From a bacterium (GTDB taxonomy: Bacteria > Bacillota > Clostridia > Christensenellales > Aristaeellaceae), in assembly GCA_029009515.1 (NCBI GenBank), contig JAQXJZ010000012.1, positions 1-41,311 on the forward strand: 41,311 nucleotides of DNA, written 5' to 3'. Position 1 is the first letter of the stretch, and the number at the start of each line of letters is the position of its first letter. A model generated the notes under the pieces. It searched no databases. It saw only the letters and a program-made list of their open reading frames with translations, and was not told the origin of the DNA. Below are positions 10,110 to 18,262 of this stretch, one piece after another. The position numbers and the translations under genes are program-made.

Positions 10110-11228
10110 ATGATCAAAAACCGAACGCTGGAAAGGCTGATGCGGTTTCTGCTCACGCTGCTTGGCGCGGGCATCGGCCTGGGCACTGCGGCGCTGGCCA
10201 TTCCCTTCCTGCGCAGCGCGCATCCTTCCTTTGAACAGAACATCTACAGCGTAACGCTTTTGTATGCAGCCGCCGCGCTGGTGGGCGCGGGCGTGTTCTT
10301 CCTGCTGTCGCGCAGCATCATTGAGCGCACCCTGCGCTTCACCGCTGCGGTGGAATCGCGCATGGAAAGCATGTCCTACCAGCAGGTCATCTTCACCTGC
10401 GCCGGCCTCATCGGCGGCCTTGTGGTGGCGGCGCTGTGCTCCCAGCTCATCCTGTCCGCCGGCCCCAGCCTGATTACCATCAGCTTCAGCGCGCTCACCT
10501 ATGTGGTGCTGGGCTCGCTGGGCATGCGCGTGGGCTACCGCCGCAGCCGCGACGGCAAGGCGTTCCGCCGTCTGCGCTTCCGCCGCAGCGCTGCCGATGC
10601 TGCACAGCCCGTGGAGGAGGCGGCGGAGGAGGCGTCTTCCGCGCTGCCGCGCAAGTATCTGGATACCTCCGTCATCATTGACGGCCGCATTCTGGACATC
10701 GTGAAAACCGGCTTTCTGGAAGGCGAAATCGTGGTGCCGCAGTTTGTGCTGGCGGAATTGCGCCACATTGCCGACAGCGCCGACAGCCTGCGCCGCGCGC
10801 GCGGCAGGCGCGGTCTGGACGTGCTGCAGAAGCTGCAGAAGGAAGCCTCCGTCATCGTGGACGAAACGGACTACGCCGACGTGTCCGAGGTGGACGTGAA
10901 GCTCCTGCGCCTGTGCCGCGAAAAGGGCGGCACGGTGGTGACCAACGACTACAACCTCAACAAGGTGGCCGGGGTAACCGGCATCCGCGTGCTCAACATC
11001 AACGATCTGTCCAACGCCGTCAAGCCCATGCTCATGGCCGGTGAGGAGCTCAGCGTACAGGTGGTGCGCGAGGGCAAGGAGCCCGGGCAGGGCGTGGCCT
11101 ATCTGGACGACGGCACCATGATCGTCATCGAAAACGGCCGCCGCCACATCGGCCAAACCATTCCCGTCACCGTCACCACGGTGCTGCAGACCAGCGCCGG
11201 ACGCATGATCTTTACCAAGGCAGCGTAA
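10110..11228 (+). CDS. YacL-type membrane protein with PIN and TRAM domains
   Basis: The 372-residue product has four N-terminal membrane helices within the first 150 residues. A basic linker leads to a PIN-type nuclease fold starting at K-Y-L-D-T-S-V-I-I-D-G-R. The acidic residues of the fold are visible (D in L-D-T-S, E in L-A-E-L-R-H, D in V-T-N-D-Y-N-L). A C-terminal TRAM-like domain follows, with E-L-S-V-Q-V-V-R-E-G, G-V-A-Y-L-D-D-G-T and V-T-V-T-T-V-L-Q-T. This is the conserved Firmicute YacL architecture, a putative membrane-anchored RNase whose role is unsettled. The start is ATG 10110 with AAAGG upstream; the longer GTG form at 10029 would overlap radA. It is probably co-transcribed with radA and ends at a terminator. 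Confidence 0.92.
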   Translation: MIKNRTLERLMRFLLTLLGAGIGLGTAALAIPFLRSAHPSFEQNIYSVTLLYAAAALVGAGVFFLLSRSIIERTLRFTAAVESRMESMSYQQVIFTCAGLIGGLVVAALCSQLILSAGPSLITISFSALTYVVLGSLGMRVGYRRSRDGKAFRRLRFRRSAADAAQPVEEAAEEASSALPRKYLDTSVIIDGRILDIVKTGFLEGEIVVPQFVLAELRHIADSADSLRRARGRRGLDVLQKLQKEASVIVDETDYADVSEVDVKLLRLCREKGGTVVTNDYNLNKVAGVTGIRVLNINDLSNAVKPMLMAGEELSVQVVREGKEPGQGVAYLDDGTMIVIENGRRHIGQTIPVTVTTVLQTSAGRMIFTKAA

Positions 11229-11241
11229 GTCAGCATTCAGC

Positions 11242-11280
11242 CAGCCGCTTTTCGCATCTGCGATGAGCGGCTGTTTTTTT
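11242..11280 (+). terminator. Rho-independent terminator of the radA operon
   Basis: An 8-bp stem CAGCCGCT/AGCGGCTG (11242-11249 with 11266-11273) is followed by seven T residues. Confidence 0.9.
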
Positions 11281-11323
11281 CCATTTTTCCAAAAAACTTT
11301 GCGAAAGCCTGCAAAAATCCTTA

Positions 11324-11353
11324 TATCACCTGCAATGTCTCCTCGGGTATACT
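11324..11353 (+). promoter_or_regulatory. Probable promoter of the HAD-GH3 operon
   Basis: TATACT at 11348-11353 is a good -10 box. The best -35 match, TATCAC at 11324-11329, is weak at 18-bp spacing, so an activator may be needed. AAAGGAGG follows at 11379-11386. Confidence 0.5.
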
Positions 11354-11393
11354 ACCGTCAGGATATTCTGATCACCCCAAAGGAGGAACCGCC

Positions 11394-12245
11394 ATGGCGA
11401 TGAACCTGACGGATTTTGTGAAAACCAGGGATTTCCTCGTGTGCGTGGACAGCGACGGCTGCGCCATGGACACCATGGATATCAAGCATTTTGAGTGCTT
11501 CGGCCCCTGCATGGTCCGCGAGTGGGGGCTTCAGGCTTGGGCGGAGCCCATCCTCAGGCGCTGGAACGACATCAACCTCTACACCATGACCCGCGGCATC
11601 AACCGCTTCAAGGGTCTGGTGATGGCGCTGGGTGAGATTGACGAAACGTATACGCGCATCGAGGATCTGGACACGCTCACCGCGTGGGCGGAAACCAGCC
11701 CGGAGCTGTCCAACGGCGCGCTGGAAAAGGCCATCGAGGCCAATCCCGAAAGCGTGTCGCTGAAAAAGGCGCTCAGCTGGAGCAAGGCGGTCAACCAGTC
11801 CATCACGCTCCTGCCCGACGAAAAGAAGCTGCCTTTCCCCATGGCCAGGGAAGCGCTGGCCTTTGCGCATGAACGCGCGGATGTGGCCATCGTGTCCAGC
11901 GCCAATCTGGACGCGGTGCTGGAGGAGTGGGAGCATTACGGGCTGCTGGAGCACACGGATATCGTGCTTGCGCAGAACGTGGGCAGCAAGGCGTACTGCA
12001 TTGCCGAGCTGCTCAAGAAGGGCTACGACCTCAGCCACGTGGTGATGTGCGGCGACGCGCCCGGCGACTACGACGCCGCCCGCAAAAACGGCGTGTTCTA
12101 CTATCCCATCCTCGTCAGGGGTGAAAAGGCCAGCTGGGAGCAGTTCATCTCCGAAGGCTTTGACCGTCTTGTAAACGGCCAGTATGCCGGCTCCTACCAG
12201 AAGAACCTCATCAACGCGTTCCTGTCCAACCTTGGCGGAAACTGA
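11394..12245 (+). CDS. HAD-superfamily hydrolase (probable phosphatase)
   Basis: The 283-residue product has HAD motif I V-D-S-D-G-C (Asp19 nucleophile, Asp21 acid/base), a helical cap over roughly residues 30-140, motif II as I-V-S-S-A-N, and motif IV as C-G-D-A-P-G-D-Y-D-A-A. The second aspartate of motif I points to phosphatase rather than haloacid dehalogenase chemistry. The substrate is unknown. It has a very strong Shine-Dalgarno (AAAGGAGG). It is followed 18 bp later by a GH3 glycosidase with its own AAAGGAGAG, so the two form an operon. A sugar phosphate or phosphorylated amino-sugar substrate linked to glycoside turnover would be a reasonable guess, but this is inference. Confidence 0.85.
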   Translation: MAMNLTDFVKTRDFLVCVDSDGCAMDTMDIKHFECFGPCMVREWGLQAWAEPILRRWNDINLYTMTRGINRFKGLVMALGEIDETYTRIEDLDTLTAWAETSPELSNGALEKAIEANPESVSLKKALSWSKAVNQSITLLPDEKKLPFPMAREALAFAHERADVAIVSSANLDAVLEEWEHYGLLEHTDIVLAQNVGSKAYCIAELLKKGYDLSHVVMCGDAPGDYDAARKNGVFYYPILVRGEKASWEQFISEGFDRLVNGQYAGSYQKNLINAFLSNLGGN

Positions 12246-12263
12246 CACAAAGGAGAGAGAAGC

Positions 12264-13970
12264 ATGGTCAACCTCAAAGCCAAGCCCTATTCCCTCAGCG
12301 ACGAGGACATTCAGTGGGTGGAAAACACCATCGCCGGTATGACGGCGGAAGAAAAGGTGGGTCAGCTCTTTTTCCAGCTGACCGCCGGCATGGATGAAAA
12401 GTATCTGCGCGAGCTGATGGAAAAGTATCACCTGGGCGGCTGCCGCTACAACAACATGCCCGGCCAGTACGTGCAGATGCAAAACCGCATCCTGCAGAAG
12501 TACGCCAAGGTGCCCGTCATCATCGCCTGCAACACCGAAAACGGCGGCGCCGGCGCCTGCTCCGACGGCACCTACATCGCCCCCGGCATCAAGATTGGCG
12601 CCACCGGCAATGTGCAGTACGCGCATGACCTGGGCCGCATGGCCAACGAAGAGGCCGCTTCCATCGGCTGCAACATGGCCTTTGCGCCCGTGTGCGATAT
12701 CCACCAGAACTGGGAAAACCACGAAATCATCGCCCGCGCCTTCGGCAGCGATCCCGCCCGCGTGGCTGAGATGAGCAAGGCCTATCTGGACGGCGCGCAC
12801 ACCATTCCCGGCTTTGCCTGCGCGGCCAAGCACTTCCCCGGCAACGGCGAGGACTTCCGCGATGCGCACATGGCCAACAACATCAACTCCATGAACGAGG
12901 AAGAGTGGATGGCCACCTTCGGCCACGTCTACAAGACCCTCATCGACGCCGACCTGGACGCCATCATGGGCGGCCACATCATGATGCCCAACTATATGCG
13001 TCAGGTGAAGCCCGGCATCACCGATGAGGAAATGATGCCCGCCACCCTCTGCCCGGAGATCATGACCGGCCTGCTCCGCGACAAGCTGGGCTTCAACGGC
13101 ATGGTGGTGACCGACGCCAGCCACATGGTGGCCATGACCGACCGCATGCCCCGCAAGGACATGCTGCCCGCCGCCATCAACGCCGGCTGCGACATGTTCC
13201 TGTTCTTCAACGATCCCGAGGAAGACTTTGCCACCATGCTCAGCGCCTACCAGACCGGCGTCATCAGCGAAGAGCGCATGGCGGAAGCCCTCAAGCGCAT
13301 TCTGGGGCTGAAGGCGCACATGGGGCTGAACAAGAAGGCCAAGGACGAGCTGGTGCCCGACGCCGTGACCCTTGTGAAGTACAAGGACGAGGGCGTGCTG
13401 CCCCTGACCCCCGACAAGTACAAGCGCATCATGATCGTGCACGTCAAGGGCGCTGCCGGCCCCATGGATCTGCTCATGAAGCTGGCCATGGGCGGCGCTT
13501 CCGCTCAGAAGACCCCGGCTGAGGATCTGCGCGACCGCCTGATCGAAAAGGGCTTCGACGCTTTCATCTACGAAAGCCCGCTGGAGAAGATCAAGCAGCA
13601 GATCGAACGCGGCGAAAAGCCCAGCCTGAACGTGTACTTCGCCGGCAAGAACGCCATCGAGGATTTCAAGAGCCAGCAGGATCTGGTCATCACCCTCTTT
13701 GACGTGGCCGCGGGCCGTCCCTCCTTCGGCATCGCCAAGGGCGGCGGCGAGATTCCGTGGTACGTGTTCGAGCTGCCCGTCGTTGGCCTGAGCGTCAACC
13801 TGCCCACCATGCTGGCCGACGTGCCCCAGCTGCGCACCTACATCAACGCCTACGACTCCAAGCCCGCCACCATGGAAGCCGTTGTTGAAAAGCTCCTCAC
13901 CGGCCCCGAGGCCTTCACCGCCAGGGACCCCATCGACAGCTTCTGCGGCCTGTGGGATGCGAAGATCTGA
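12264..13970 (+). CDS. Glycoside hydrolase family 3 protein (NagZ-like)
   Basis: The 568-residue product starts with the GH3 (beta/alpha)8 domain. It opens with M-T-A-E-E-K-V-G-Q-L-F-F, carries the substrate and acid/base loop K-H-F-P-G-N-G-E-D-F-R-D-A-H at 189-202, and the nucleophile motif V-V-T-D-A at 281-285 (Asp284). The K-H-F-P-G-x-G with D-x-H arrangement is that of NagZ-type beta-N-acetylhexosaminidases, whose general acid is a His-Asp dyad rather than a glutamate. A C-terminal alpha/beta domain follows, as in two-domain members. No signal peptide is present, so it acts inside the cell, for example on peptidoglycan fragments or imported glycosides. It is the second gene of the operon with the HAD phosphatase and is followed by a strong terminator. 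Confidence 0.88.
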   Translation: MVNLKAKPYSLSDEDIQWVENTIAGMTAEEKVGQLFFQLTAGMDEKYLRELMEKYHLGGCRYNNMPGQYVQMQNRILQKYAKVPVIIACNTENGGAGACSDGTYIAPGIKIGATGNVQYAHDLGRMANEEAASIGCNMAFAPVCDIHQNWENHEIIARAFGSDPARVAEMSKAYLDGAHTIPGFACAAKHFPGNGEDFRDAHMANNINSMNEEEWMATFGHVYKTLIDADLDAIMGGHIMMPNYMRQVKPGITDEEMMPATLCPEIMTGLLRDKLGFNGMVVTDASHMVAMTDRMPRKDMLPAAINAGCDMFLFFNDPEEDFATMLSAYQTGVISEERMAEALKRILGLKAHMGLNKKAKDELVPDAVTLVKYKDEGVLPLTPDKYKRIMIVHVKGAAGPMDLLMKLAMGGASAQKTPAEDLRDRLIEKGFDAFIYESPLEKIKQQIERGEKPSLNVYFAGKNAIEDFKSQQDLVITLFDVAAGRPSFGIAKGGGEIPWYVFELPVVGLSVNLPTMLADVPQLRTYINAYDSKPATMEAVVEKLLTGPEAFTARDPIDSFCGLWDAKI

Positions 13971-13992
13971 TTTTTTTCCACACTTCACACAA

Positions 13993-14022
13993 AACCCCCG
14001 GCACGTTTCCGTGCCGGGGGTT
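13993..14022. terminator. Bidirectional terminator between the GH3 gene and pepF
   Basis: A 13-bp GC-rich stem (13993-14005 with 14010-14022, loop TTTC) lies between convergent genes. The tail is T-rich on both strands. Confidence 0.88.
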
Positions 14023-14039
14023 CTTGCATTGCACTTGCT

Positions 14040-15776
14040 TTACGCGTTCACAAACGCCTCGATGTCCTTGCGGATCACGCTCAGCGCGCTGCGCCAGTAG
14101 TCGGGGTCGCGCACGTCGATGCCCACGCTGGCGGCCACGTTGGGGATGGTGTCCGCGCCGCAGGAGGCCAGAAGGGCGTTGTACCTGGGCAGGAAGGCCG
14201 CGCCTTCTTCCAGATACCTGGCAAACACGCCGAGGCCGAACAGGTGGCCGAAGGCGTAGGGGAAGTTGTAGAAGTGCAGGCCCGTGCTGTAGTAGTGGCT
14301 CTTGCACAGCCACATGCCGGGATGGCGCACATCGGGGTCCAGACCCTCGCCGTAGGACTGCATCTGGGCGTCCAGCATCATCTGGTTGAGCTCGGCGGCG
14401 GTGGGCATGTGGGTCTTGCGGGCCTCAAACACCGCGCTTTCAAACAGGAAGCGGCTGTAGATGTCCACGATGGTCTGGGTGGCGTCCTGCAGGCTGCTTT
14501 CCAGCAGGGTGAAGGCGGTGGCGGCGTCGGCGTGCTTGCGCACCTCGTTCATCAGCAGCGTTTCGTTGAAGATGGACGCGGTCTCGGCCAGCGGCATGGG
14601 CGGATCGGCCAGCAGGAGGGGTTTCTGCTCCATGCAGCGGTTGTGCCAGGCGTGGCCCAGCTCGTGCGCCAGCGTGCACACGTCGGAGAAGCTGCCGGTG
14701 AAGTTGGTCAGGATGCGGCTGATCTTCTTGTCGTGGCTGCCCCAGCAGAACGCGCCGCCGCTCTTGCCCTGACGCGGATACATGTCGATCCAGCGGTTTT
14801 CAAACGCCTGATCGATGAACGCGCCCATATCGGGGCTGATGCGGGTGAAGGTGGAAACCAGCAGCTCGCGGGCTTCCTCGGCGGTGTAGGTGCGGCTGCT
14901 TTCGCCCATGGGCGCAAACAGATCATAGAAGGGCAGGCCGTTCTTGTGGCCCAGCAGCTCGGCCTTCTTGCGCAGGTAGCGGCGGAAGTCCGGCAGCGCC
15001 TCGCGGATGGCGGTCCACATGGCGTCGAGGGTTTCGTGATCCATGCGGCTTTCGTCCAGCGTCTGGGTGAGCGGATCGGGATAATCCTTGAGCTCGCACA
15101 TGGTGTGCGCCTCGCCCTTGATGGCGCCCAGGCAGTAGGCCATGCTGGTTTCCACCTTGGCGTAGGAGGCCAGCTCGGCTTCGTAAGCGTCCTTGCGCAC
15201 GGAGGCGTCCGCGTCGTAGGCCAGGCCGCGCACAGCGGGCAGGGGCAGGCTTTCGCCGCGGTAGTCCACCATGTGGCCGCCCATCAGACGATCGCGCAGC
15301 TTGGAAAACGCATCGCCGCCGTTGAGGCTCATCTTCAGCAGCCACTTTTCCATTTCAGCAGGCAGCATGTGCGCGGCGGCCTTGGCGTCCTCACGCAGGA
15401 CGAAGGCGTTGGCGCTGAGCTTCTCGCTGGAGGCAATCACATCCTCCAGATTGTCCACGCTTCCCACATAGCGGGTCAGGCGGCTGTTCATCAGCTTCAC
15501 GTCCACCATCAGCTGGCTCAGCTCGTCCACCACGCGCAGGGCTTCTTCGTTGGCGTTGTCGGCCTCAAGGGTCAGCTGCGCGTAGGCAAAGGCGCTGCCA
15601 AGCAGCTTGGTGACGGTCTCTTCCAGGTCGATGAACTTTTCCAGCTTGTCCTTGGCGCTTTCTTCCACGGCCAGCATGGCTTCCGCGCCGGACACGGCGG
15701 TTTTGATGGCCTCGATATCCGCGCGCAGGGCGGGGTCGTCAAAGCCGGTGTAGAATACGGACAGATCCCAGGTCAT
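14040..15776 (-). CDS. pepF: Oligoendopeptidase F (M3 family zinc metallopeptidase)
   Basis: The 578-residue product has an N-terminal M3 helical domain and the zinc motif H-E-L-G-H at 371-375, with the third ligand in E-T-A-S (Glu398), the usual M3B layout. PepF-type enzymes cut oligopeptides in the cytoplasm and serve peptide nutrition or signal-peptide turnover. There is no signal peptide. The start is ATG 15776, preceded by GAGGAGA on the minus strand at good spacing; a longer form from 15806 would swallow the ribosome binding site. The pfkA terminator ends only about 30 bp upstream, leaving little room for a separate promoter, so pepF may depend on read-through or on a promoter inside the pfkA 3' end. 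The symbol follows the family; orthology is not proven. Confidence 0.93.
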   Translation of the reverse strand: MTWDLSVFYTGFDDPALRADIEAIKTAVSGAEAMLAVEESAKDKLEKFIDLEETVTKLLGSAFAYAQLTLEADNANEEALRVVDELSQLMVDVKLMNSRLTRYVGSVDNLEDVIASSEKLSANAFVLREDAKAAAHMLPAEMEKWLLKMSLNGGDAFSKLRDRLMGGHMVDYRGESLPLPAVRGLAYDADASVRKDAYEAELASYAKVETSMAYCLGAIKGEAHTMCELKDYPDPLTQTLDESRMDHETLDAMWTAIREALPDFRRYLRKKAELLGHKNGLPFYDLFAPMGESSRTYTAEEARELLVSTFTRISPDMGAFIDQAFENRWIDMYPRQGKSGGAFCWGSHDKKISRILTNFTGSFSDVCTLAHELGHAWHNRCMEQKPLLLADPPMPLAETASIFNETLLMNEVRKHADAATAFTLLESSLQDATQTIVDIYSRFLFESAVFEARKTHMPTAAELNQMMLDAQMQSYGEGLDPDVRHPGMWLCKSHYYSTGLHFYNFPYAFGHLFGLGVFARYLEEGAAFLPRYNALLASCGADTIPNVAASVGIDVRDPDYWRSALSVIRKDIEAFVNA

Positions 15777-15807
15777 GCCTATCTCCTCATTTCTGTTGAT
15801 CTTCAAT

Positions 15808-15840
15808 CAAAAACCCGCAGTCCCGATGGGGGAATGCGGG
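15808..15840 (-). terminator. Terminator after pfkA
   Basis: On the minus strand CCCGCA (15835-15840) pairs with TGCGGG (15814-15819), followed by TTTTTGATT. It lies between the pfkA stop and the pepF Shine-Dalgarno. Confidence 0.75.
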
Positions 15841-15849
15841 CTGTTTGCA

Positions 15850-16902
15850 TTACAGGTGGTTGATGAGCTCGTACATCTCGCGGTCGAAATGCTTCTTCAT
15901 CATCAGCGCATCGCCGATGGGCATGTGGAACACGCGGCCGTGACGGATGCCAATGGCCTGGTTGGTGATGCCGCGGTTGAGCAGCTGCACCGCCAGATGG
16001 CCGGCTTCGAAGGCGAAGGCGCTGTCCTTGGCGGTGGGCAGAGCGCCGCGCTGGGTGTAGCCAACAACGGTGGCGCGGGTTTCGCAGCCGCTCATGTGCT
16101 GGATCATGCTGGCCAGACGCTCAGCGTTGATCTTGCTGTGCTCATGAATGTCGGGATCGTACTGGTGCATGTAGTCGCGCCAGGTGTCAATCTCCTTCAT
16201 GTTGTCCCAGCAGTGCTCGGAAATGATGCAGGTGGCACGGTAGTTGCCCTGCTTGCTCAGCTCCTGGAAGCGGTTGGAGATCTCCTCCACGCTCCACTCC
16301 ATCTCAGGCACGATGACCATTTCAGCGCCGGTAGCCATCGCGGTCTGCATGGCCACGTCGCCGCAGTAGCGGCCCATGACCTGCACCACGCCGCGGCGGT
16401 CGTGGCTGCGGGAGGTAGCGCGGATGGAACGCACGGCGTCCACGCACACGTTGACGCAGGTGTCAAAGCCCAGCGTCATTTCGGTGTAGCCAAGGTCGTT
16501 GTCCACGGTGCCGGGGATGCCCACGCAGGGCATGCCCAGCTCGCACAGGCGCATGGCGCCGGTAAAGCTGCCGTCGCCGCCGATGACAACCAGCGCGTCG
16601 ATGCCCAGCTCACGCAGGTGCTTCACAGCCTCGCGGCGCACGTCGGCCTCCTTGAAGGCGGTGCAGCGCGCGGTGCGCAGGAAGGTACCGCCCATGTCGG
16701 CAATATTGAGGATGGTTTCAATATCCAGAGCGGTGATATCATCCATGGGATTATCGCTCAGGCCAAGCAGGCCGTTATAGCCGCGCTTGATGCCCATGAG
16801 CTGAATGCCGTGGGCCGCCGCGCAGCGCGCAACGCTCACAATTGCTGCGTTCATGCCGGGGGAGTCGCCGCCGCTGGTGAGAATACCAATCTTGCGGATC
16901 AA
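15850..16902 (-). CDS. pfkA: ATP-dependent 6-phosphofructokinase
   Basis: The enzyme phosphorylates fructose 6-phosphate to fructose 1,6-bisphosphate in glycolysis. The 350-residue protein has the nucleotide motif T-S-G-G-D-S-P-G-M-N (9-18), G-G-D-G-S at 108-112, and the catalytic P-G-T-V-D-N-D at 130-136. Gly in both G-G-D-G and P-G-T indicates the ATP form; PPi-dependent enzymes carry Asp and Lys at these points. It is about 30 residues longer than the E. coli enzyme, mainly through an insertion around residues 220-245. The start is TTG 16902, with AGGAG nine bases upstream; no ATG is close. A good promoter precedes it, overlapped by an inverted repeat. It lies next to an AraC-type regulator on the same strand, so local control is possible. 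Confidence 0.95.
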   Translation of the reverse strand: MIRKIGILTSGGDSPGMNAAIVSVARCAAAHGIQLMGIKRGYNGLLGLSDNPMDDITALDIETILNIADMGGTFLRTARCTAFKEADVRREAVKHLRELGIDALVVIGGDGSFTGAMRLCELGMPCVGIPGTVDNDLGYTEMTLGFDTCVNVCVDAVRSIRATSRSHDRRGVVQVMGRYCGDVAMQTAMATGAEMVIVPEMEWSVEEISNRFQELSKQGNYRATCIISEHCWDNMKEIDTWRDYMHQYDPDIHEHSKINAERLASMIQHMSGCETRATVVGYTQRGALPTAKDSAFAFEAGHLAVQLLNRGITNQAIGIRHGRVFHMPIGDALMMKKHFDREMYELINHL

Positions 16903-16954
16903 AGAATATCACTCCTTGCTATGATCAGGCGGGCTCGATATGCCCGCGCACATT

Positions 16955-16982
16955 AGTATACCACAGGTTTTTCACCTTTCAA
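16955..16982 (-). promoter_or_regulatory. SigA promoter of pfkA, overlapped by an inverted repeat
   Basis: On the minus strand TTGAAA (16977-16982) and TATACT (16955-16960) are spaced by 16 bp. The -35 box lies in one arm of an inverted repeat, CTTTCAAG (16976-16983) against CTTGAAAAG (16988-16996), a possible operator. Confidence 0.75.
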
Positions 16983-17005
16983 GAGGGCTTGAAAAGTGTA
17001 AGTAA

Positions 17006-17911
17006 TTACAATTCCGTGGGGTAGAAGGTGTGATCCTCGCGGCCCACGTGCTTGAGGTACGCCGTGGGGCTCATGCCCACAATGCGCTTGAACTGCTTGG
17101 AGAAGTGGTAGGGATCCGGCATGCCGATCTCCACGCCGGTCTGGCGCACGCTCATGCCGTCGCGCAGAAGGGTCTTGGCGCGTTCCATCTTGAGGAACTG
17201 CAGGTAGCCCAGCGGCGGAATGCCAAGCTCCGAGGTAAAGCGCTTGCGGAAGGTTTCCACCGGCATGCGGCTGATGGCGGCCATATCGGCCAGGGAGAAC
17301 GCGTCGCGGTAGCGGCAGGCGCGCAGGGCGTCCACCACGCGGGCGATCTCGTGGCTGAGGGTGGCGCTGGTGGCCACGCTCTGGCCGCTGTGCGCGGCAA
17401 TCAGGCCCCACAGCAGCTGCTGCAGCTGGAAGCTGGCGTCAGAGGTGCCGGTGTGGCGCACCAGCACCTGCACGATCTGGCGGATGAGAATGACCATGCT
17501 GGGCAGCATGCCCTGCTTGGCGGGAACGCGGTTGAAGGCGTTCATCTGGCGCATGAAGCTCTCGGTCAGCGGGCCGTCCACGGTCAGCCACAAAAGGCGG
17601 GTGTCCTTGGCATGCAGCACCATGCAGCCCTCGGTCTGCGCGGGCAAAACGGCGCATTCGCCCTTTTTGAGCGTCACTTCCATATCGCGGTGCTGGAACA
17701 CCACGCCGCCGTCATCCACCACCAGCCACATGGGCGATTCGCAGGTGGACAGGCGGTACGTATCCTGAAGCAGGATGGCGCTGCCGGCGGTTTTGATCCA
17801 CACGCCGCTCTGCTCCGTCAGGGGAGAGGGCACATGCACGCCTTGAACAAAAATACCCGGATCGGCCGTTTCGCCGATGGGATTCTGGGGAACGAAGGTA
17901 ACGTAAGACAT
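17006..17911 (-). CDS. AraC-family transcriptional regulator
   Basis: The 301-residue product has an N-terminal cupin-like sensor region (to about 140) and a C-terminal double helix-turn-helix. The second HTH shows the family consensus G-M-P-D-P-Y-H-F-S-K-Q-F-K-R-I-V-G-M-S-P and ends with A-Y-L-K. The cupin half suggests a small-molecule ligand such as a sugar; the targets are unknown. The start is ATG 17911 with GGGAGGC nine bases upstream, rather than the ATG at 17935, which lies upstream of that site. The promoter carries a TTGTAAGAAA element that recurs at 18130 in the same spacer, compatible with autoregulation. Its neighbours are pfkA (same strand, downstream) and the MBOAT gene (divergent), both plausible targets. 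Confidence 0.92.
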   Translation of the reverse strand: MSYVTFVPQNPIGETADPGIFVQGVHVPSPLTEQSGVWIKTAGSAILLQDTYRLSTCESPMWLVVDDGGVVFQHRDMEVTLKKGECAVLPAQTEGCMVLHAKDTRLLWLTVDGPLTESFMRQMNAFNRVPAKQGMLPSMVILIRQIVQVLVRHTGTSDASFQLQQLLWGLIAAHSGQSVATSATLSHEIARVVDALRACRYRDAFSLADMAAISRMPVETFRKRFTSELGIPPLGYLQFLKMERAKTLLRDGMSVRQTGVEIGMPDPYHFSKQFKRIVGMSPTAYLKHVGREDHTFYPTEL

Positions 17912-17992
17912 CGGGTTTTTGCCTCCCAGTTCCATGGTATCAGAGCGCTGTGAAACGCTCCGTGGAAATCGATTACATGGTTAACCTTATCT

Positions 17993-18021
17993 ATTGTAAG
18001 AAATCCTGGAACTTCTGTCAA
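17993..18021 (-). promoter_or_regulatory. SigA promoter of the AraC-type regulator
   Basis: On the minus strand a perfect TTGACA (18016-18021) and TACAAT (17993-17998) are spaced by 17 bp. The plus strand across the -10 reads TTGTAAGAAA, the first copy of a 10-bp direct repeat whose second copy is at 18130-18139. Confidence 0.85.
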
Positions 18022-18129
18022 GGGGTATTTGGCGTTTGCTGCGTAAAAAACGACCTTTTTTTCCATCGAAACATGGTCATTATGCCCAAAAGCCAAGAAA
18101 AAACAAGGCTTTGCCCATTTGCCACCCCC

Positions 18130-18222
18130 TTGTAAGAAACATCCTTCTTTTCATGCTTGCAGGCACATCTTACATGTAACGAAATGCCTGCCGTGGCCTT
18201 TTGGGTGAATCTGTGATATGAT
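18130..18222 (+). promoter_or_regulatory. Control region upstream of the MBOAT gene
   Basis: The 351-bp divergent spacer 17912-18262 holds no gene. On this side it has the second TTGTAAGAAA copy (18130-18139), an inverted repeat GCAGGCA/TGCCTGC (18159-18165 with 18185-18191), and an extended -10 element TGATATGAT (18214-18222) with only a weak -35. That layout suggests an activated promoter for the MBOAT operon, possibly through the neighbouring AraC-type protein. Confidence 0.45.
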
Positions 18223-18262
18223 GAAACCAGTCTTTTGCCCATGCAACAGGAGGCGTGACACA

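Noticed and set aside
13974-13982. Single relaxed DnaA box TTTTCCACA after the GH3 gene
   Set aside because: An isolated relaxed 9-mer is expected by chance in a window this size and lies in a terminator T-run.
16480-16580. PPi-dependent phosphofructokinase as an alternative call
   Set aside because: The G-G-D-G-S and P-G-T-V-D-N-D motifs carry Gly at the two positions where PPi enzymes have Asp and Lys.
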